The notes under the pieces are model-generated. The model worked only from the letters and a program-made list of their open reading frames with translations. It was not told the DNA's origin and ran no database searches. The translations under genes and the position numbers were made by a program. Shown here one piece after another: positions 34,361 to 38,379 of a DNA stretch of 38,379 bases. Each line of letters begins with the position of its first letter. Position 1 is the stretch's first letter. The DNA is taken from positions 1 to 38,379 of the forward strand of contig JANQFU010000040.1 in the NCBI GenBank assembly GCA_028277665.1. The letters are read 5' to 3'. Source of the stretch: Alphaproteobacteria bacterium. GTDB lineage: Bacteria > Pseudomonadota > Alphaproteobacteria > Micavibrionales > Micavibrionaceae.

Positions 34361-34383
34361 CAGAAAATTTCTTTATCTGCGGG
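34344..34383 (-). terminator. Terminator between rpoZ and spoT
   Basis: On the minus strand CCCGCAGA (34383-34376) pairs with TCTGCGGG (34357-34350), an 8-bp stem with an 18-base loop, followed by GCTTTT. It lies about 29 bases after the rpoZ stop and could end or attenuate transcription into spoT. Confidence 0.6.
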
Positions 34384-34411
34384 ACGTTATCTGGAAAGAG
34401 GGCAAAAAATT

Positions 34412-34849
34412 CTAAAATTCGTCGTCGTTGCCGCCGACAAGTCCGGCAAGATCGCCGAGGGAAATATCGCGCGACGCGGAAATATTGTCTTCGTTTTCGT
34501 CACTGTTTTCGCCGTCGTCATCTTCGGAAGAAAAACCGTCTTCGGCGGCATTTGCTGCAATGCTCGCCCATTCTTTTTCTCCTTCCATGTATTCGATTTT
34601 TTCCTCTTCTTCGTCCTCAACCGGGATGACGCGTTGATGGGCCCGGATCAGGTCGTCTTTAAGCTGTTCGGTGTTAATCGTGTCTTCTGCGATTTCGCGC
34701 AAGGCGACCACCGGGTTTTTGTCGTTATCCCGGTCCAGCGTCAATTGCGCCCCGGAACCGATTCTGCGGGCACGTTGTGCCGCGACCATGACAAGCTCAA
34801 AGCGGTTAGGAAGTTTCTCAATACAGTCTTCAACGGTTACGCGCGCCAT
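34412..34849 (-). CDS. rpoZ: RNA polymerase omega subunit
   Basis: Helps assemble RNA polymerase and forms part of a ppGpp site. 145 residues from the ATG at 34849, with AAGGAG five bases upstream. The omega core is [19 protein letters not shown] to [12 protein letters not shown] (residues 2-60). A long acidic tail rich in Asp/Glu ([14 protein letters not shown], then [16 protein letters not shown]) extends it well beyond the E. coli length of about 90; a long tail is common in Alphaproteobacteria. Located upstream of spoT, as in many Proteobacteria. Confidence 0.95.
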   Translation of the reverse strand: MARVTVEDCIEKLPNRFELVMVAAQRARRIGSGAQLTLDRDNDKNPVVALREIAEDTINTEQLKDDLIRAHQRVIPVEDEEEEKIEYMEGEKEWASIAANAAEDGFSSEDDDGENSDENEDNISASRDISLGDLAGLVGGNDDEF

Positions 34850-34977
34850 GTCCACTCCTTAAAAAGGTCGATGATAAAAGGGAAGTCTTGCGAATTTTAA
34901 ATTCCTCCAGCTTATAAGGCGCTCTGCGGCGAAATGCAACCTTTTCCGGGAATGAGGGGTCGCCTGTACGATTCGGC

Positions 34978-35006
34978 TTGATTCCTTCCGGAGATTCTTA
35001 TATTAA
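34978..35006 (+). promoter_or_regulatory. Putative promoter of the NYN-domain gene
   Basis: TTGATT (34978-34983), a 17-base spacer and TATTAA (35001-35006). A start near 35013 leaves a 60-base leader containing AAGGAAA before the ATG at 35073. Confidence 0.5.
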
Positions 35007-35072
35007 AATCACCTAATAAAAAACAATTTTGCTATTTACCCAAGAAGACCAGATAATAAGGAAACTATAATA

Positions 35073-35735
35073 ATGCCAAAAATATGCAAAAAAATTAACA
35101 TGAACCATTATCCTGAAGAGCGACTGGCTATTTTTATTGACGGCTCGAATTTATATGCCGCTGCGCGGGCGCTCGGATTTGACATTGATTACAGCCTGCT
35201 TTTGAAATGGAGCGCGCGTTGCGGACGTCTGATGCGGGCTTTTTATTACACGGCGCTGGTCGAGGATCAGGAATATTCCCCGATCCGCCCGCTGGTCGAC
35301 TGGCTGGATTACAACGGGTACACGATGGTGACCAAGCCCGCGAAAGAGTTTGTCGATCAGAGCGGCCGCCGGAAAATCAAAGGCGACATGGATATTGAAA
35401 TCGCCGTTGATGTGATGGAGATGGCAGAATCCGTGGATCACATCATCCTCTTCTCGGGAGACGGGGATTTCCGCCGCCTGATCGAAGCCGTCCAGCGCAA
35501 GGGTGTCCGGGTCACGGTGATCAGCTCGATCAAAACGAGCCCGCCGATGGTCGCTGACGAGTTGCGCCGTCAGGCGGATAATTTCATTGAGCTGGATTAT
35601 CTGGCCGATGAAATCGCCCGTGACATTGAAGAAAGTCACAATTTTAGCGGCAACAGCAACGGCAATGGCAATGGAAGTGTAAGAAGCGGCAACAGAATAA
35701 CGGAAAGTGCGCTTCCCGAATTCCTTGAAGGTTGA
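35073..35735 (+). CDS. NYN domain (LabA/DUF88 family) protein
   Basis: 220 residues. A PIN-like NYN nuclease fold with the expected acidic residues: IFIDGSNLY (residues 20-28), KGDMDIEIAVD near 103-113 and FSGDGDFR near 126-133. Family members are thought to be metal-dependent RNases, but activity here is inferred. The C-terminus ends in a low-complexity NSNGNGNGSV stretch. The ATG at 35073 has AAGGAAA about ten bases upstream. Divergent from rpoZ, an arrangement often seen in Alphaproteobacteria. Confidence 0.88.
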   Translation: MPKICKKINMNHYPEERLAIFIDGSNLYAAARALGFDIDYSLLLKWSARCGRLMRAFYYTALVEDQEYSPIRPLVDWLDYNGYTMVTKPAKEFVDQSGRRKIKGDMDIEIAVDVMEMAESVDHIILFSGDGDFRRLIEAVQRKGVRVTVISSIKTSPPMVADELRRQADNFIELDYLADEIARDIEESHNFSGNSNGNGNGSVRSGNRITESALPEFLEG

Positions 35736-35769
35736 GGCCGGAGCTTTTATCGGTTATACCCCGGTCATG
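35732..35769 (+). promoter_or_regulatory. Putative udg promoter, leaderless start
   Basis: TTGAGG (35732-35737), a 17-base spacer and TATACC (35755-35760), ending six bases before the ATG at 35767. The -35 overlaps the stop codon of the NYN gene. No Shine-Dalgarno sequence is present. Confidence 0.45.
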
Positions 35770-36399
35770 AGTTTTTCAGATCCTGAAAGAGACTGTGCGC
35801 TCTGCCCGCGCCTGACGGCGTTCCGGGCAGAGAACCGCAGGACATTCCCGGGCCGGCATAACGCGCCGGTCCCGGCGTTCGGCGCGCCGGATGCGGAGCT
35901 CCTGATCGTCGGTCTCGCGCCGGGACTGAAAGGCGCGAATTTCTCTGGCCGTCCGTTCACCGGCGATTACGCGGGCGATCTCCTGTATGAAACGCTTTTA
36001 AAGACAGGGCTGGCCGAAGGGACATATGCGGCCCGGGCCGATGACGGCCTGTGCCTGAAGAACGTCCGGATCACAAACGCCGTGCGCTGCGTTCCGCCGG
36101 AAAACAAACCGACGCCGGAAGAGGCGGGAAACTGCCGCCCGTTCCTGATCCGGGAGATCGGCGCCATGCCCCGCCTGCGCACGATCCTCGCGCTCGGCCT
36201 GATCGCGCATAATGCCGTATTGAAAACGCTCGGCGAAAAACAATCCGCACACAAATTCGCGCACGGCGCGGTCCATCGACTCAAGACCGTGACCCTTTAC
36301 GACAGTTATCACTGCTCCCGCTACAACACCCAGACCGGCCGTTTGACGCCGGAGATGTTTTCCGCCGTCTTCAAAAAAATTCTGGAAAGACGCGCCTGA
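35767..36399 (+). CDS. Uracil-DNA glycosylase, iron-sulfur family (family 5/UdgB-like)
   Basis: Removes uracil and perhaps other deaminated bases from DNA. 210 residues from the ATG at 35767. Motif A is GLAPGLKGANFSGRPFTGDYAG near 48-69, and motif B is SYHCSRYNTQTGRLT near 180-194; both follow the family 5 pattern (GLAPG-x-x-GAN and H-P-S-x-x-N-x-x-T). Cys in CALCPRL and RCVPPENK...NCRPF are likely [4Fe-4S] ligands. The proline usual after the motif-B His is Cys here. Starts just after the NYN gene; an in-frame GTG at 35707 would overlap that gene. Confidence 0.85.
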   Translation: MSFSDPERDCALCPRLTAFRAENRRTFPGRHNAPVPAFGAPDAELLIVGLAPGLKGANFSGRPFTGDYAGDLLYETLLKTGLAEGTYAARADDGLCLKNVRITNAVRCVPPENKPTPEEAGNCRPFLIREIGAMPRLRTILALGLIAHNAVLKTLGEKQSAHKFAHGAVHRLKTVTLYDSYHCSRYNTQTGRLTPEMFSAVFKKILERRA

Positions 36400-36412
36400 C
36401 CGCATCTTCCTC

Positions 36413-36449
36413 TGGACCTGCCCGGTTTTTGCCCTAATTTGAAAACATG
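36413..36449 (+). promoter_or_regulatory. Possible promoter of the LON-domain gene
   Basis: TGGACC (36413-36418), 16 bases, then TAATTT (36435-36440), ending six bases before the ATG at 36447. The -35 is poor. No ribosome site is present. Confidence 0.3.
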
Positions 36450-37169
36450 CGCACGAAACACGGAAAAAATGACAGTTTTCCAGAGGTCCTGCCGGTTTTT
36501 CCGCTGGACGGCGTCCTGTTGTTGCCGGGCGGCGACCTGCCGCTGAACATCTTTGAGCCGCACTATCTGAACATGGTCGACGACGTCCTGCGCACCGGCC
36601 ACCGGATGATCGGCATGATCCAGCCCCGCCGGTCCGGCGGGCAAGAGCCGAACGGACAGGATGCGCTGTCGCCGCCGCTCTACGATATAGGCTGCGCCGG
36701 GCGGATCACATCCTTCACGGAAACGCCGGACGGCCGCTACCGGATTTCGTTGCGCGGCCTGTCGCGGTTTCGGATCGCACAGGAAAAAAACCCGGCGGAC
36801 GGCGGATATCGGCGTGTTTCACCGGCCTGGCAGGATTTTTCCTGTGATGCCGCAAGCCAGACATGCCTGCAACTCGACCGGACCTATCTTCTCCCGCTTC
36901 TGGAGACGTATTTCGAGCTGACGGCCCTGTCCTGTAGCTGGGAGGCGATCCACCAGGCCGAGGATGCGTGGCTGATCACATGCCTGTCGATGATCTGTCC
37001 GCTCGATCCGTGCGAAAAACAGGCTCTGCTTGAGGCCGAAACCTGTCAGGCGCGCGCGGATTTGTTTCTGACGATTCTGGAGATGAGCGTCAAGGGCGTG
37101 CATGAATGTTGTTACGCACGGAACGGCGACGAGGACGATTCCGGCACGCCGGCCTGTTGCCGCCATTGA
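36447..37169 (+). CDS. LON-domain (Lon N-terminal-like) protein
   Basis: 240 residues. The N-terminal half has the LON substrate-binding fold pattern: PVFPLDGVLLLPGGDLPLNIFEPHY (residues 16-40), GMIQPR and GCAGRITSF, followed by a helical region. The AAA+ ATPase and protease domains of Lon are absent, so this is the stand-alone bacterial family of unknown function. The C-terminal end has several Cys (HECCYAR, PACCRH). Next to a Trm112-like gene, an arrangement common in Alphaproteobacteria. Confidence 0.87.
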   Translation: MRTKHGKNDSFPEVLPVFPLDGVLLLPGGDLPLNIFEPHYLNMVDDVLRTGHRMIGMIQPRRSGGQEPNGQDALSPPLYDIGCAGRITSFTETPDGRYRISLRGLSRFRIAQEKNPADGGYRRVSPAWQDFSCDAASQTCLQLDRTYLLPLLETYFELTALSCSWEAIHQAEDAWLITCLSMICPLDPCEKQALLEAETCQARADLFLTILEMSVKGVHECCYARNGDEDDSGTPACCRH

Positions 37170-37205
37170 TTTTTGATCCGCGCTGTCGTATGTCTCATAG
37201 ACATG
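37166..37205 (+). promoter_or_regulatory. Putative Trm112-like gene promoter, leaderless start
   Basis: TTGATT (37166-37171), a 17-base spacer and TATGTC (37189-37194), ending eight bases before the ATG at 37203. The -35 overlaps the stop codon of the LON gene. No Shine-Dalgarno sequence is present. Confidence 0.4.
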
Positions 37206-37415
37206 GAACCCGATCACACCTCACCGCCGGATATTGATCCGAAACTTCTTGAGATTCTCGTCTGCCCCCTGACGAAAGTCCCGCTGCGCTATGACCGGAC
37301 GGCGCAGGAACTGATCTCGGATCAGGCGGGACTGGCCTATCCGGTTCGTGACGGAATTCCGATCATGCTGGTGGATGAAGCCCGCCGTCTCGACAAAAGC
37401 GAAATCAGGAAATGA
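37203..37415 (+). CDS. Trm112/YcaR family protein
   Basis: 70 residues. The core [16 protein letters not shown] to [14 protein letters not shown] (residues 15-60) matches the UPF0434/YcaR group, small zinc-ribbon-like proteins related to Trm112, the activator of methyltransferases. Most Cys of the zinc site are missing: only the Cys of VCP remains. The ATG at 37203 is preferred to an upstream in-frame codon at 37173. Its stop overlaps the next start as ATGA, so the two are translationally coupled. Confidence 0.87.
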   Translation: MEPDHTSPPDIDPKLLEILVCPLTKVPLRYDRTAQELISDQAGLAYPVRDGIPIMLVDEARRLDKSEIRK

Positions 37416-38179
37416 CGGACAAAAATAATCAGGCCCAGACATCGCCGACGCTCTCGGTGATCGGCGTCGGTGCGTTCGGCGAGTTGATGATCAAACATCT
37501 CGCCCCGCATTTCGACGTGCATATCTTCGACCCGGCGCGCGATCTTGCCGCGCTCGGACAAACTTACGGCGTGCGCCCGGCAACGCTTGAAAACGCGGCG
37601 AAATGTGAAATCGTCCTTCTCGCCGTCCCGGTCCGGGAGATTGAAGGCGTTGCCCGGAAAATAGCCCCGTTTTTGACGCAAGGGCAGCTTGTGATGGATG
37701 TCGCCTCCGTCAAATGCCTGCCGAAGAAAATCTTTCTTGAGACCCTGCCGCCGGAGATTGATCTCGTCGGCCTGCACCCGCTCTTCGGGCCCCAGAGCGG
37801 GAAGAACGGCATCAAGGGGCTGAATGTAGCTGTCGTCAACGTCCGGGGAGACCGCGCGGACGGCGTGGCCGCTTTCCTGCGGGATAAGCTGGAGCTCAGC
37901 GTTTTTTGCTGCACGGCCGAGCAACATGACGAGCAGGCGGCCTACGTTATGGGCCTGACCCATATGATCGCCCGGGTCTTCAAGGAAATGGACGTCCCGG
38001 AGATCTACCAGACGACACGAACCTATGAGCTTCTGTCCGAAATGGTCAATCTGATCAAGAACGACAGCGAAGAGCTCTTCCGCGCGATTCAGACCGACAA
38101 TCCCTTTGTCGCAGAGACCAAGCGCCGGTTTTTCGACTCCGTCCGGAAAATCGAAAAACACCTTGAAGAGCAGAAATAG
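37412..38179 (+). CDS. tyrA: Prephenate/arogenate dehydrogenase family protein
   Basis: Oxidative decarboxylation of prephenate (or arogenate) in tyrosine synthesis. 255 residues, a short form without chorismate mutase or ACT domains. The NAD(P)-binding motif is [10 protein letters not shown] (residues 16-25). MDVASVK near 92 and [11 protein letters not shown] near 113-123 supply the conserved Ser and catalytic His regions. The C-terminal half is the helical dimerisation domain. Coupled to the Trm112-like gene by an ATGA overlap. Prephenate versus arogenate specificity cannot be decided from sequence. Confidence 0.88.
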   Translation: MTDKNNQAQTSPTLSVIGVGAFGELMIKHLAPHFDVHIFDPARDLAALGQTYGVRPATLENAAKCEIVLLAVPVREIEGVARKIAPFLTQGQLVMDVASVKCLPKKIFLETLPPEIDLVGLHPLFGPQSGKNGIKGLNVAVVNVRGDRADGVAAFLRDKLELSVFCCTAEQHDEQAAYVMGLTHMIARVFKEMDVPEIYQTTRTYELLSEMVNLIKNDSEELFRAIQTDNPFVAETKRRFFDSVRKIEKHLEEQK

Positions 38180-38191
38180 CGCCCTGTCTTT

Positions 38192-38220
38192 TTGATTTCG
38201 AATCAATCCGCTTATTGATT
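38192..38220. repeat. TTGATT/AATCAA inverted-repeat cluster after tyrA
   Basis: TTGATTTCGAATCAA (38192-38206) is a perfect palindrome with a 3-base centre, and a second TTGATT follows about 10 bases later. Either TTGATT can pair with the central AATCAA. It may form part of a terminator for tyrA; no T-run follows. Confidence 0.4.
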
Positions 38221-38236
38221 GTTAATAAAAACCTAA

Positions 38237-38260
38237 GGTCCAGACTCACAGGTATCGTCC
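38237..38260 (-). repeat. 24-base dispersed repeat, copy 2 (inverted)
   Basis: The reverse complement of this segment matches 17795-17818 at 23 of 24 bases. It lies between tyrA and the mobile-element-like end. Confidence 0.7.
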
Positions 38261-38280
38261 CTTCTGCGCAAAACAAAACT

Positions 38281-38379
38281 CTAGGGAGTGTCCTCAAACT
38301 CGTCTAACGAGCTAATTTTCCGGATTCACAGACTGATTTCTTTGTGATTCAATGAGATGTATTTGATTCACAAGGAGTA
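38281..38379 (+). mobile_element. Possible left end of an insertion sequence (truncated by window)
   Basis: CTAG (38281-38284), a possible target site of the IS5-type YTAR class, is followed by GGAGTGTCCTC. Next come a hairpin CTCGT-CTA-ACGAG (38299-38311), then three GATTC-containing repeats and an inverted pair TTGTGA (38342-38347) / TCACAA (38368-38373). The window stops right after AAGGAG (38372-38377), a strong ribosome site, so a gene, perhaps a transposase, should begin just outside. Family and identity are inferred; no transposase sequence is in view. Confidence 0.35.

Noticed and set aside
38192..38206. TTGATTTCGAATCAA as an FNR box
   Set aside because: The half-site spacing is one base too long (TTGA-N7-TCAA), and no gene start lies at a suitable distance in the window.
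1..38379. CRISPR arrays, tRNA or rRNA genes, prophage or toxin-antitoxin modules
   Set aside because: I looked for regularly spaced direct repeats, tRNA T-loop/CCA patterns, phage structural genes and paired toxin-antitoxin motifs and found none I could support.

Overview
This window reads as chromosomal DNA of a free-living alphaproteobacterium. The strongest lineage marker is a gcrA gene (26449-27087), a cell-cycle regulator essentially confined to Alphaproteobacteria. The rpoZ-spoT and acpS-lepB-rnc-era gene orders agree with this. By eye the DNA is moderately GC-rich, with a few AT-rich islands. I cannot place it below class level.

Layout. (1) 1-250 holds dispersed hairpin-type repeats just downstream of acnA (aconitase, minus). 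(2) 3123-9854 carries a membrane-anchored methyltransferase, a Cache-domain chemoreceptor, cheZ (convergent), RNase D, an unusual GT20 glycosyltransferase and a SixA-type phosphatase. (3) 9883-17149 is an envelope region: a hypothetical membrane protein, MltA, three small membrane or lipoprotein genes, an O-antigen-ligase-like protein, a DUF481 outer-membrane protein and a two-partner-secretion transporter (TpsB) with no TpsA partner nearby. (4) 17349-19197 holds thioredoxin, then a loosely packed stretch with small doubtful ORFs, one repeat copy and a hypothetical gene. (5) 19198-26316 carries a CysN-CysC fusion without CysD, a tandem cold-shock-domain protein behind a long structured leader with an FNR/FixK-type box, and an RND efflux pair. 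(6) 26449-34849 is a housekeeping block read leftwards: rpoZ, spoT, DUF2062, acpS, lepB, rnc, era, gcrA. It is interrupted by one AT-richer orphan gene on the plus strand (30977-32032). (7) 35073-38179 reads rightwards: NYN-domain protein, family-5-type uracil-DNA glycosylase, LON-domain protein, Trm112-like protein and a prephenate dehydrogenase. The last 100 bases look like the left end of a mobile element with a ribosome binding site at the window edge.

How the genes work together. The DUF2062-acpS-lepB-rnc-era genes are tightly coupled (ATGA or short overlaps) and end at a terminator-like palindrome. spoT and rpoZ form the stringent-response and RNA polymerase pair. The chemoreceptor and CheZ form a small chemotaxis island. 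The RND permease and its adaptor overlap by ATGA.

No large undescribed system is evident, and there is no CRISPR array, prophage or clear defence island. The most unusual signals are: several genes with no Shine-Dalgarno sequence whose plausible -10 box lies only 6-9 bases before the start codon (leaderless mRNA candidates); a 24-base repeat present in two inverted copies about 20 kb apart; the low-GC orphan inside a conserved housekeeping block; the orphan CysNC and TpsB; and the anaerobiosis-type box in front of a double cold-shock protein.
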